The position numbers and the translations under genes are program-made. The notes under the pieces are model-generated. The model worked only from the letters and a program-made list of their open reading frames with translations, had not been told where the DNA came from and made no database searches. DNA of 64,000 nt from Mucilaginibacter sp. cycad4 (GTDB taxonomy: Bacteria > Bacteroidota > Bacteroidia > Sphingobacteriales > Sphingobacteriaceae): positions 5,456,001 to 5,520,000 of the forward strand of contig NZ_CP139559.1 in assembly GCF_034263275.1 (NCBI RefSeq), given 5' to 3'. Positions 17,626-25,152 of the stretch are shown here, one piece after another. How positions within the stretch are numbered: the stretch's first letter is position 1; each line of letters begins with the position of its first letter.

Positions 17626-18789
17626 ATGAAACGCATTCTTCCGGTAATTGTACTCTCGCAGTTTTTTTGTACTTCGTTGTGGTTTGCGGGTAACGCCGTT
17701 ATGGGCGATATTGCTAAACAGCTGCAACTTGAACCATCGTACCTGGCATACTTAACAAGCGCTGTTCAGCTTGGGTTTATCACAGGCACCCTTGTTTTTG
17801 CCATCCTTGGTATTGCCGACAGGTTTTCACCTGTGCGGGTATTTTTTACCTGTGCGCTTACCGCCGCAGCTGTTAACGCGTTGGCATGTTTACCGGGAAC
17901 GGATGCCGCCATGATATTAGTGCTAAGGTATACTACAGGTTTTTTCCTGGCCGGGATTTACCCGGTGGGCATGAAGATAGCCTCAGACCATTATCCGCAG
18001 GGATTGGGAAAAGCCCTCGGTTTTTTGGTTGGGGCATTGGTTTTAGGCACAGCGTTGCCGCACCTGCTTAAAAGCCTGATGGCAACGTTGCCATGGCGCT
18101 ACGTTATCTTGTCGACCTCGATATTAGCCGCTTTGGGTGGATGTGCTATGATATTGCTGGTACCCGACGGCCCGGAAAGAAAGCCGGGAGTGGCGCTTAA
18201 TCCGGCCGCATTTTTACAAAGTTTTGGCAACAGGCAATTCAGGGCGGCGGCCTTTGGTTATTTTGGCCACATGTGGGAACTGTATGCTTTTTGGGCCTTT
18301 ATCCCCATGATACTAAATGCTTATAACGCCCGGTTTACAACTGCAGATCTGAATGTTCCCCTGTTATCCTTTCTCATTATTGGGGTGGGCGCACTGGCCT
18401 GTGCAGGAAGCGGTATTATATCGAAACATATGGGGGTAAAAAATGTAGCCACTGTTGCGTTGACAATTTCCTGCGCTTGTTGCCTGGTATCGCCGCTATT
18501 TTTATTTGCCGGCCCGACATGGATATTGATTTCATTTTTATTGATATGGAGTATTGCAGTCATTGCCGATTCGCCACTATTTTCAACATTGGTTGCGCAA
18601 AATGCCGATCAGCAATCAAAAGGTACCGCGCTAACTATTGTCAATTGCATCGGTTTTGCTATCACTATTGTAAGTATCCAACTGATCACCGCCTTTCGAA
18701 CAGCCGAAAACGCGCGATATATTTATATGATACTGGCCATAGGGCCGGTTTTAGGGCTGGTTGCTTTAACCGGAAAGAAGAAGGTTTAA
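17626..18789 (+). CDS. Major facilitator superfamily transporter
   Basis: A 387-residue inner-membrane carrier with about twelve hydrophobic helices. The first helix contains VIVLSQFFCTSLWFAGNAVM. The loop between helices 2 and 3 holds the MFS-type ADRFSPVRVF (a degraded G-x-x-x-D-R-x-G-R/K motif), and helix 5 contains GFLVGALVLGTALPHL. The second half repeats the pattern from about residue 200. The substrate cannot be read; the sequence resembles small drug/anion carriers of the MFS_1 group. It is flanked by its own promoter and a repeat-plus-terminator region, so it is transcribed alone. Confidence 0.8.
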   Translation: MKRILPVIVLSQFFCTSLWFAGNAVMGDIAKQLQLEPSYLAYLTSAVQLGFITGTLVFAILGIADRFSPVRVFFTCALTAAAVNALACLPGTDAAMILVLRYTTGFFLAGIYPVGMKIASDHYPQGLGKALGFLVGALVLGTALPHLLKSLMATLPWRYVILSTSILAALGGCAMILLVPDGPERKPGVALNPAAFLQSFGNRQFRAAAFGYFGHMWELYAFWAFIPMILNAYNARFTTADLNVPLLSFLIIGVGALACAGSGIISKHMGVKNVATVALTISCACCLVSPLFLFAGPTWILISFLLIWSIAVIADSPLFSTLVAQNADQQSKGTALTIVNCIGFAITIVSIQLITAFRTAENARYIYMILAIGPVLGLVALTGKKKV

Positions 18790-18822
18790 GAGGCTATTAA
18801 GACTGATGTCGGTAAACTTCAT

Positions 18823-18945
18823 TACCGTTGGTTTTAACCAACGGAATAATGAGTAAAGATAAGGAGGGCTTCAGCCCCAATCAGCTTTTTTAATTGGGCT
18901 AAAGCCATGACATTGCAACTTTTTACCGTTGGTTAAAACCAACGG
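18823..18945. repeat. Compound palindromic repeat
   Basis: Two copies of a self-complementary unit, TACCGTTGGTTTTAACCAACGG from 18823 and the inverted version TACCGTTGGTTAAAACCAACGG from about 18923, flank a hairpin made by GGGCTTCAGCCCCAAT and ATTGGGCTAAAGCC. The whole can fold into a three-stem structure. It fills most of the gap between the MFS and DUF4097 genes. Confidence 0.75.
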
Positions 18946-18975
18946 CAATGATTTTTGAATGCCTCTAACAGAAAA

Positions 18976-19011
18976 TAAAAAGCCCCCGGTTTATGAAATC
19001 GGAGGCTTTTT
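18976..19011. terminator. Bidirectional terminator
   Basis: AAAAAGCCCCCG and CGGAGGCTTTTT form a 12-base stem with one mismatch around an ATTTCATAAAC-type loop, with A- and T-runs at both feet. It serves the converging MFS and DUF4097 genes. Confidence 0.8.
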
Positions 19012-19035
19012 ATTAAAAAAAGAAAGGTCTGGTTA

Positions 19036-20076
19036 TTACCTGAATTTTAAATTAACGCTGCCGCCTGATGCCTCTGCTTTAACCGGGATGCCGCCACCAT
19101 TGTATTTGCCGTTAACCCGTTCTTTTTCCCATTGCCCGTTAAATTTAGCAACAGATGATGGCGATACACCTTCGCCCCTCAGGTCGAGGTCGTAGCCCTG
19201 GTTTTGCGGAAGTTCGATATCAACATTGCCGGCGCTTGATTCCAGTTTAAGGTACTTGCCAACCTTCAGCATTTGGGCGTACAGGCCGCCACCGCTGGTT
19301 TGTGCACTAACACTGCCAGCCATACGTTTAAGGCTGATGCTTCCGCCAGAAGTACTGGTGATCAGTTCGCCGCTGATGTTATTGCCGTCAACGCCGCCGC
19401 CGCTGGTTTCGGCGTTGATATTGCCTTTAAGATTTTCTAAAGTGATGCCGCCACCACTGGTTTCAAGCCTGATTTGGCCGTTACAGTTTTTGGCTTCGAT
19501 ACCGCCGCCGCTGGTTTCGAGCGAGATATCATCGCCTGAATTGGAAACATGAATGCCACCACCCGAAGTATTACCGCGGATGGTACCGTAAAGCCTGTCG
19601 ATAGTTAAACCACCACCGCTGGTGCTGAATTTTTCGTTACCTTTTAAATTATCAAGACCAATACCGCCGCCGCTGGTTTCCAGGTTGGTTGAGCATTGCT
19701 GAGGTACATAAATGCGGAATGAGATGCTGAGCGTGCTTCTCCAGTTAAAAAAACTTTGGCGTTTGCTTTTGGCAACTGCTTTAACTTCATGCCCGCTAAC
19801 AGAAATATCGAGGGTATAATCTTTATCAAGGCGTTTTTTGATCTCTTCTTTTGAAAGTTCGCTGCCGTTATTGCCTTTAATGTAAACTTCAACGCGCGGC
19901 GCCTGCCCGGCCTGCCCGCTAACCACAATACCACCGGCCGATGTGTTTACAATTACACTGTTAATAGCATCATTAGCTAATGATTTGGTGAGGTATAATG
20001 AACGGCTATCGCCGCTCTGGGCTACGGCCACAGCGGTTTGCCCGGCAAGCAAAAGGAGTAAAATATAATTTTTCAT
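19036..20076 (-). CDS. DUF4097 repeat protein (exported beta-helix)
   Basis: A 346-residue exported protein with signal peptide MKNYILLLLLAGQTAVAVAQ. After an N-terminal segment with a basic KAVAKSKRQSFFNW patch come at least eight repeats of about 17 residues built around T-S-G-G-G-[ILV] (for example LETSGGGIEAKNCNGQIR), which should fold as a right-handed parallel beta-helix. It closes with NLKFR. DUF4097 proteins are thought to be adhesin-like or envelope-associated, and no enzyme activity is known. The repeats are also visible as DNA repeats, so length may vary between strains. It is monocistronic. Confidence 0.85.
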   Translation of the reverse strand: MKNYILLLLLAGQTAVAVAQSGDSRSLYLTKSLANDAINSVIVNTSAGGIVVSGQAGQAPRVEVYIKGNNGSELSKEEIKKRLDKDYTLDISVSGHEVKAVAKSKRQSFFNWRSTLSISFRIYVPQQCSTNLETSGGGIGLDNLKGNEKFSTSGGGLTIDRLYGTIRGNTSGGGIHVSNSGDDISLETSGGGIEAKNCNGQIRLETSGGGITLENLKGNINAETSGGGVDGNNISGELITSTSGGSISLKRMAGSVSAQTSGGGLYAQMLKVGKYLKLESSAGNVDIELPQNQGYDLDLRGEGVSPSSVAKFNGQWEKERVNGKYNGGGIPVKAEASGGSVNLKFR

Positions 20077-20203
20077 AAATGGGGTTTTAATGGTAATACA
20101 GCTATGACCACACTTTACCCCTATACGTTACAGGCGTTTTAATTTTTTATTTAACAGAGATATTATAAGAAGCTTTGGTGGCCGGATTTTGGCAGCCTTA
20201 GGC

Positions 20204-20586
20204 TCAACCAAGCAAATCCCATAAATTACCAAAGGGATCTTTAAAAACTGCAACTGTGCCATATGGTTCTGCCCGGGGTTCACGTACGAAGATGATACTT
20301 TTGTTCTGCATTGCACGGTAATCGCGCCAAAAATCATCGGTTTTCAAAAAAAGGAATACACGGCCACCTGTTTGCCACCCTATGCTGCGTTGCTGCTCTT
20401 CACCTACAGCCTTTGCCAACAATAAACTGCATTCTGCTGAACCCTTTGGCCTTACCAAAACCCACCTTTTATTTCATTGATCAGCGTGTCTTCGACCAGG
20501 TCGAAATTCAATTTTTCTGTATAGAATTGAATTGCTTCGTCATAATTGGTAACAACCACTGTAATGTGTGTTATAAATTGTTTCAT
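20204..20586 (-). pseudogene. VOC (glyoxalase/bleomycin-resistance fold) gene, frameshifted
   Basis: Reading from the ATG at 20586 gives MKQFITHITVVVTNYDEAIQ and continues to INEIKGGFW followed by a stop. The homologous continuation (RWVLVRPKGSAECSLLLAKA...TDDFWRDYRAMQ...YGTVAVFKDPFGNLWDLLG) lies in another frame. The break is at four T's at 20467-20470 (A's in the gene); one extra A would give K-R-W-V-L-V and restore an approximately 128-residue VOC protein. So either a one-base deletion killed the gene or this is a sequencing error. VOC proteins bind a metal and act on small hydrophobic or dicarbonyl compounds. It lies 44 bases downstream of the deformylase-like gene on the same strand. Confidence 0.8.
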
Positions 20587-20629
20587 AAGTAAGAGAATAA
20601 GGAGGTACAACAACATTTACAAAAGCATA

Positions 20630-21115
20630 CTACGGCCGCCACTTAAACGCCATGCTGTCAATAGCCCGCATGGTACATAAAATACCATTTAAATGATCGT
20701 GCTCATGCTGCATCAGTTCAGACAAGGAATCCCTCATTATCCACTGCTGTTGCTGCCAGTTTTCGTCAAGATAATTTACGGTGATGGTTTTATGCCTTTT
20801 AACTTTTACCAGCAGGTTGGGAAAGCTCATGCAATCGTCCCAAAGTTCAAAAAGCTCATCGCTGGCATCCTGTATTTCGGGGTTAATGAAAACTACAGGC
20901 CTGTCAATATTCATGTAAACGAGGCGTTTCATAATGCCCAGTTGGGGAGCCGCGATAGCCCGGCCGAAATGGTACTTCTGCCTGATCTCCTGCATTACAT
21001 TGTGCAAGTCCTCAACCCAGCCGCTTACCAGCGGCAATTCGTTTTGTAATACCGGCGGGCAAACCTGGTAAAGGCGCTCATCGCCAAGCAGCAAAATATC
21101 GTTCAGTTTTTTCAT
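20630..21115 (-). CDS. def: Divergent peptide deformylase
   Basis: A 161-residue deformylase-family metalloenzyme, which normally removes the formyl group from nascent N-termini. All three motifs are recognisable but altered: motif I GRAIAAPQLG (usually G-x-G-x-A-A-P-Q), with Gln58; motif II DDCMSF (usually EGCLS), with metal ligand Cys95; and motif III HEHDHLNG, with His137, catalytic Glu138 and His141. Ligands and the catalytic Glu are intact, so activity is likely, but the E-G to D-D change and the lost glycine in motif I mark it as a paralogue rather than the housekeeping enzyme. It does not neighbour fmt or other translation genes, which supports this. The frameshifted VOC gene follows it. 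Confidence 0.75.
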   Translation of the reverse strand: MKKLNDILLLGDERLYQVCPPVLQNELPLVSGWVEDLHNVMQEIRQKYHFGRAIAAPQLGIMKRLVYMNIDRPVVFINPEIQDASDELFELWDDCMSFPNLLVKVKRHKTITVNYLDENWQQQQWIMRDSLSELMQHEHDHLNGILCTMRAIDSMAFKWRP

Positions 21116-21304
21116 TCCATAGTAAAAGTAAATTTATTATTCCCTGGGCAACATTAATATCTTATGAATTGCTTTAACTTTATATTAGCCAACTGACGCC
21201 CGTTGTTTTCCCGGATTGCGAAACTAAAATAAGCGGAGAGCGGGAAAGTTAAATATTGACTCCCTTTTCCTAATAAAGTTTTTTTGTAGTTAGTTTATAA
21301 TAAT

Positions 21305-21877
21305 ATGCAGCCAAAAGAAATTTTAAGAGAGCACGTAAGCAAAACAGTCTCGCTGACCGATGATCAGTTCGATTATTTCTTTTCGCATTTTACCTACAAA
21401 ACATTCAAAAAAGGGCAAACCATCATAGGGGAAGGTGATAAAGTAGACTGTGAGTATTTTGTACTTTCGGGCTATCTGAAGTCGTTTTTTATTAACGACG
21501 ACATGAAAATGTTCATCCTGCAGTTTGCCATGCCCACCTGGTGGGCTTCAGATTATAACGCGCTTTACAGCGGCGAACGCGCTACAGTTAACCTGGATTG
21601 TATTACGGATGCCGAAGTACTTTGCCTCACCGGCAATGACCGCGAAAAGCTTTGCAGTGAAATTCACGCAGGCGAACATTTCTTTCGCTGGCGTACCAAT
21701 AAAGGCTATGTGGCCACCCAAAAAAGGCTGCTATCGTTAATGAATAACGACGCCAAACATCGTTATGAAGAACTGCTGGCGCAGTACCCTGCTTTGTATA
21801 ATGTGGTTCCAAAACAACTAATAGCCTCGTATTTAGGCGTTTCAAGGGAAACATTGAGCCGTTTATACCATTCCTAA
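21305..21877 (+). CDS. Crp/Fnr family transcriptional regulator
   Basis: A 190-residue regulator with an N-terminal cyclic-nucleotide-binding-like domain (about 20-115; FKKGQTIIGEGDKVDCEYFV) and a C-terminal helix-turn-helix (VPKQLIASYLGVSRETLSRL). It has no cysteine cluster and the ligand is unknown. Three bases after its stop begins a perfect TGTGA-N6-TCACA site, with a second one 37 bases on, both in front of the YceI gene. The HTH contains the R-E-x-x-S-R pattern used by Crp to read TGTGA half-sites, so this protein is the obvious candidate to bind them and switch on the downstream genes. Confidence 0.88.
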   Translation: MQPKEILREHVSKTVSLTDDQFDYFFSHFTYKTFKKGQTIIGEGDKVDCEYFVLSGYLKSFFINDDMKMFILQFAMPTWWASDYNALYSGERATVNLDCITDAEVLCLTGNDREKLCSEIHAGEHFFRWRTNKGYVATQKRLLSLMNNDAKHRYEELLAQYPALYNVVPKQLIASYLGVSRETLSRLYHS

Positions 21878-21879
21878 AA

Positions 21880-21895
21880 TGTGATGTACATCACA
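21880..21895. promoter_or_regulatory. CRP-type box 1 (TGTGATGTACATCACA)
   Basis: A perfect 16-base palindrome matching the Crp consensus TGTGA-N6-TCACA. It lies directly after the Crp/Fnr gene stop codon, about 80 bases upstream of the likely start of yceI transcription. Confidence 0.75.
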
Positions 21896-21916
21896 TAAAT
21901 AAAGCGGTGTTTCAAT

Positions 21917-21932
21917 TGTGATGTAGGTCACA
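21917..21932. promoter_or_regulatory. CRP-type box 2 (TGTGATGTAGGTCACA)
   Basis: A second TGTGA-N6-TCACA site, 37 bases centre to centre from the first. CAACTTTG at 21955-21962 is a near -7 element with no -33 element at proper spacing. If transcription starts near 21969, this box is centred near -44, close to the class II activator position. Confidence 0.75.
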
Positions 21933-21986
21933 CAGTTTCCAGGCCATTAGTCCCCAACTTTGTATTGTCATTAAAGACATAACAAA

Positions 21987-22520
21987 ATGGAAACTCAAAA
22001 ATTTGAAATCATCAGCGCAAAAAGTAACATCGACTGGGTTGGTCGTAAAGTTACAGGCGCACACAATGGTACCATCGCTATAAAAGAAGGCTCTTTAACT
22101 TTTGCAGACGGTCAATTAACAGGCGGCAAGTTCGATATCGACACCACCTCTATTAAAATTCTTGACATAACTGATCCGGCAACCAACGCCCAGTTTGCAG
22201 GCCACCTTGCTTCCGACGACTTCTTTAATTCAGAAAATTATCCTGAAGCCCAATTTGTGCTTACAGCTATCAACAAAGGCAGTAACGACACTTATCGCAT
22301 TACCGGTGACCTGACCATAAAAGGCATTACCCATGCTGTAGGTTTTGACGCACAAGTTAGCCGCGCCGCCGATACCGTAAGCGCCACCGGTAAGGTTGTG
22401 GTTGACCGTACCAAATATGGTATGAGGTTTCGTTCCGGGAACTTTTTTAAAGACCTGGGCGATACGCTTATCTACAATGATTTTGACCTGAATGTAAACA
22501 TAACCGCAAAAGCTGTTTAA
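21987..22520 (+). CDS. YceI family lipid-binding protein
   Basis: A 177-residue YceI-type beta-barrel that binds polyisoprenoid or long lipid chains in its family. The pattern is clear: FEIISAKSNIDWVGRKVTGAHNG at the start, the central FDIDTTSIKILD, HLASDDFFNSENYPEAQF, and the ending DRTKYGMRFRSGNFF. There is no signal peptide, so this copy appears cytoplasmic, unlike E. coli YceI. It leads the block controlled by the two CRP-type boxes and is followed 28 bases later by the tautomerase-SDR gene. In many bacteria YceI genes sit with stress or redox regulators. Confidence 0.88.
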   Translation: METQKFEIISAKSNIDWVGRKVTGAHNGTIAIKEGSLTFADGQLTGGKFDIDTTSIKILDITDPATNAQFAGHLASDDFFNSENYPEAQFVLTAINKGSNDTYRITGDLTIKGITHAVGFDAQVSRAADTVSATGKVVVDRTKYGMRFRSGNFFKDLGDTLIYNDFDLNVNITAKAV

Positions 22521-22548
22521 AAACAGCTTTTGCTTAAAAACCAAAGCC

Positions 22549-23505
22549 ATGCCATACGTAAAAATTGAACTGACCCGCGAAGGTGTTACCCGCGAGCAGA
22601 AACAAACCCTGATAAAGGGTGTAACCGATTTGATTACCAATACCCTGAACAAAGACCCGCATTTAACCCATGTAGTAATCAGCGAAGTTGAGCTGGATGA
22701 TTGGGGATATGCCGGCGAGCAGGTATCAGTACTAAGAGAAAAAGGCATCACTGCCGATAAAAGTAAAACAATGAAAAAGCAAACAATAATCGTTACCGGA
22801 GCATCATCTGGTATCGGTAAAGAAATAGCCCGTTATTTTTTAGAAAAGGGCGATAACGTAGTCATCAACTCAACAACTGCCGATAAGCTGGAAGCTGTTT
22901 ACCAGGAGCTTGGCGCAGGCGATAACCTGGCTATGGTTGCCGGAAATGTAAGTGATAAAGCCACTGGCGAAAAGCTGGCCCAAACAGCAATTGATAAATT
23001 TGGAAGCGTGGATGTGCTGATCAACAACGCCGGTATTTTTGAAACCAGGCCGTTTCTTGAGGTTGATGAAGCATATCTCGACCGTTTTTTAAACACCAAC
23101 CTTAAAGGTACTTACTTCACCACCCAGGCCGCTATTCCGCAAATGCTTAAACAGCATGATGGTGTGGTGATCAATATAGGCACCCCCTTGGTTAACCATG
23201 CCCTTGGAGGAGTGCCCATTACAGCACAAATGGCATCAAAAGGTGCAATACATGCGCTTACCATACAACTGGCCGGCGAGTTTGGTAAAGATAATATCCG
23301 GATAAACACCATTGCGCCCGGTACTATCCGTACCCCAATGCACGGCGATGATGCCGACCAAAGCGCTGGGTTACACCTGCTAAACCGGGTGGGCGAAGTG
23401 GAAGATGTAGCCCAAATGGTATACGCCGTTGCCAAAAACAATTTCATCAGCGGGGCCATTATCAATGTTGATGGAGGCATGGCAGCAGGCCATAATTTAA
23501 ATTGA
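22549..23505 (+). CDS. Tautomerase-SDR fusion oxidoreductase
   Basis: A 318-residue two-domain protein. Residues 1-73 are a 4-oxalocrotonate-tautomerase-like unit with the catalytic Pro just after the initiator Met (MPYVKIELTREGVTREQK). From Met75 there is a complete short-chain dehydrogenase: TIIVTGASSGIGKEIARYF (NAD(P) site), LINNAGIF, and an ending IINVDGGMAAGH. The SDR active site looks unusual: the Y-x-x-x-K motif is replaced by QMASKGAIHAL, so the usual Tyr is absent (Met-Ala-Ser-Lys) although the Lys remains. The two domains are in one frame without a stop, joined by ITADKSKTM. The ATG at 22771 could start the SDR separately. Substrate unknown. Confidence 0.8.
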   Translation: MPYVKIELTREGVTREQKQTLIKGVTDLITNTLNKDPHLTHVVISEVELDDWGYAGEQVSVLREKGITADKSKTMKKQTIIVTGASSGIGKEIARYFLEKGDNVVINSTTADKLEAVYQELGAGDNLAMVAGNVSDKATGEKLAQTAIDKFGSVDVLINNAGIFETRPFLEVDEAYLDRFLNTNLKGTYFTTQAAIPQMLKQHDGVVINIGTPLVNHALGGVPITAQMASKGAIHALTIQLAGEFGKDNIRINTIAPGTIRTPMHGDDADQSAGLHLLNRVGEVEDVAQMVYAVAKNNFISGAIINVDGGMAAGHNLN

Positions 23506-23528
23506 GTGTAAAATTCTTTTAGCAATTG

Positions 23529-23559
23529 CATTATGCCTTGCTTAACGGCAGGCATAATG
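23529..23559. repeat. Hairpin between the SDR fusion and the next gene
   Basis: A perfect 10-base stem, CATTATGCCT (23529-23538) and AGGCATAATG (23550-23559), with an 11-base loop. A short T-rich stretch follows. It could attenuate or stabilise the transcript. It does not look like a strong terminator. Confidence 0.55.
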
Positions 23560-23577
23560 TTTAATTTATCAATAAAA

Positions 23578-23955
23578 ATGGAAACTAACGATCAAAGCAA
23601 AGCTGCCATTGAACAGGCGCTTGAAAATTACTACTTCAAAGGGATTTATGAAGGTAATTTGGATTTGTTAAACCAGGTAATGAATACCGGTACCCTGCTT
23701 TTTGGCGATGTAAAAGGACAGCCTTATGCCAAAACATTGGATGTTTATCTGGACGGGGTAAAAAACAGGGTAAGTCCCAAAGATTCGGGCAAACCATTTG
23801 ACGGGAAAATCATTTCTGTTAAAGCAGTAAATTCAATTGCTGTTGCCGAAGTACAGGTAAAAATGTACGATTTTAATTATCATGAGTTTTTATCGTTCCA
23901 TAAACTCGACGGCAAGTGGCTCATTGTAAATAAAATGATCAGCGATACAAATTGA
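23578..23955 (+). CDS. Lumazine-binding-like / NTF2-fold protein
   Basis: A 125-residue NTF2-like protein of the Putative lumazine-binding group. The pattern is AIEQALENYYFKGIYEGNLD near the N-terminus, a central LDVYLDGVKNR, and the final strand FLSFHKLDGKWLIVNKMI. I prefer the ATG at 23578, since the in-frame ATG at 23533 lies within the hairpin. Such proteins often act as small-molecule binding or isomerase-like partners of SDR enzymes, and this one follows the SDR fusion by 72 bases. No catalytic residue can be assigned. Confidence 0.75.
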   Translation: METNDQSKAAIEQALENYYFKGIYEGNLDLLNQVMNTGTLLFGDVKGQPYAKTLDVYLDGVKNRVSPKDSGKPFDGKIISVKAVNSIAVAEVQVKMYDFNYHEFLSFHKLDGKWLIVNKMISDTN

Positions 23956-23978
23956 TGCCGTTTCAACGATAAATTGAC

Positions 23979-24059
23979 CGATAGTCTTTAGTCTAAAGTC
24001 GTAAGCTCCAAGTGTAGAAAAAGAAAATCAGACTTGTGACTCAGTACTTAAGACTATCG
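23979..24059. repeat. Inverted repeat between NTF2-like and nitronate monooxygenase genes
   Basis: Arms CGATAGTCTT (23979-23988) and AAGACTATCG (24050-24059) enclose about 60 bases with further TAGTCTAAAGTC / GACTTGTGACTCAGT symmetry. Probably a dispersed non-coding repeat. Confidence 0.5.
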
Positions 24060-24075
24060 ACTTAACACTAAAACC

Positions 24076-25152
24076 ATGTGGTATAACACAAAAGCAACGG
24101 AACTATTGGGCATTGATTACCCTATTTTGCAGGGGCCTTTTGGCGGTAATTTATCCTCGGTTGAATTGGTCGCCTCGGTATCAAATGCAGGCGGGCTGGG
24201 CGGTTATGGGGCATATACCCTCAGCGCACCCGAAATTGCAGCGGTAGATAAACAGATCAAAGCGGCAACCAATAAACCGTATAATATCAACATATGGGTT
24301 TCGGAAACCGATGCACCTGGCGGAACAGCAACAGATGAGCAGTACGAACACGCAAAGCAATTGTTTAAACCCTATTTTGATGAAGCCGGGATCCCTTTGC
24401 CGCCTAAGCCTGATCCTTTTAAATTACGGTTCGAAAACCAGTTGCAGGTGATCCTTGACCTGCGCCCAAAAGTATTCAGCTTTATGTTTGGCACATTGCC
24501 CGCCGATGTGATGGAACAGTGCCGCAGGTTAGGCATTGTAACCGTGGGCGCAGCTACCACGCTGGATGAGGCTACAGCATTAGAGGCAAGCGGAGTGGAT
24601 CTGATCATAGCCTCAGGCTTTGAAGCCGGTGGCCACAGGCCATCATTTCTCGCCCCGGCCGAAGCATCAACCACCGGTACTTTTGTGTTACTTCAATTGA
24701 TTAAGGAGAAGGTAAAAGTACCCGTTATTGCTGCCGGGGGCATTGCTAATGGCCGGGGGGTAGCCGGGGCCTTAACGCTGGGGGCCGATGCCGTGCAGAT
24801 AGGTACAGCGTTTTTGGCATGTGATGAATCGGGTGCGCTTCCTATCCACAGGCAAATGCTTTTTTCGGATGCGGCAAAATATACTACCTTATCCCGTGCA
24901 TTTACCGGCAGGCTTGGCCGGGGTATTACCAGCAGGGTTGCTAAGGACCTGGCCGGAAAAGAAGCCGGCTTTTTACCATTTCCCCTGCAAACAACTTTTA
25001 TGTCGCCGTTAAGAAAAGCCGCGCTTGAGCAGCAAAAATGGGATATGATTTTGTTTTGGGGAGGGCAGGTAGCGCCAATATTAAAACACACCAAAGCCGC
25101 CGCGCTGATGCAATCAATAATTGAAGATACTACCAAAATCATGAACCCATGA
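24076..25152 (+). CDS. Nitronate monooxygenase (2-nitropropane-dioxygenase type)
   Basis: A 358-residue FMN-dependent TIM-barrel enzyme that oxidises alkyl nitronates (for example propionate-3-nitronate) to aldehyde and nitrite. Features are the N-terminal DYPILQGPFGGNLSS, VSNAGGLGGYGAYTL, the phosphate-binding IAAGGIANGRGVAGAL and GADAVQIGTAFLACDES, and SGFEAGGHRPSF, where the His of the AGGH segment is the usual catalytic base. Length fits class I/II members. Its stop overlaps the start of the MBL-fold gene by four bases, so the pair is translationally coupled and probably shares a detoxification role. Confidence 0.88.
   Translation: MWYNTKATELLGIDYPILQGPFGGNLSSVELVASVSNAGGLGGYGAYTLSAPEIAAVDKQIKAATNKPYNINIWVSETDAPGGTATDEQYEHAKQLFKPYFDEAGIPLPPKPDPFKLRFENQLQVILDLRPKVFSFMFGTLPADVMEQCRRLGIVTVGAATTLDEATALEASGVDLIIASGFEAGGHRPSFLAPAEASTTGTFVLLQLIKEKVKVPVIAAGGIANGRGVAGALTLGADAVQIGTAFLACDESGALPIHRQMLFSDAAKYTTLSRAFTGRLGRGITSRVAKDLAGKEAGFLPFPLQTTFMSPLRKAALEQQKWDMILFWGGQVAPILKHTKAAALMQSIIEDTTKIMNP

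Noticed and set aside
19226..19552. Open frame on the plus strand with repeated P-P-P-L-V motifs
   Set aside because: It is the antisense of the T-S-G-G-G repeats of the DUF4097 gene; composition follows the repeats, not a protein family.
19300..19660. Regularly spaced DNA repeats that resemble a CRISPR array
   Set aside because: Repeats are in frame with a protein, spacers are also repetitive, and there are no cas genes.
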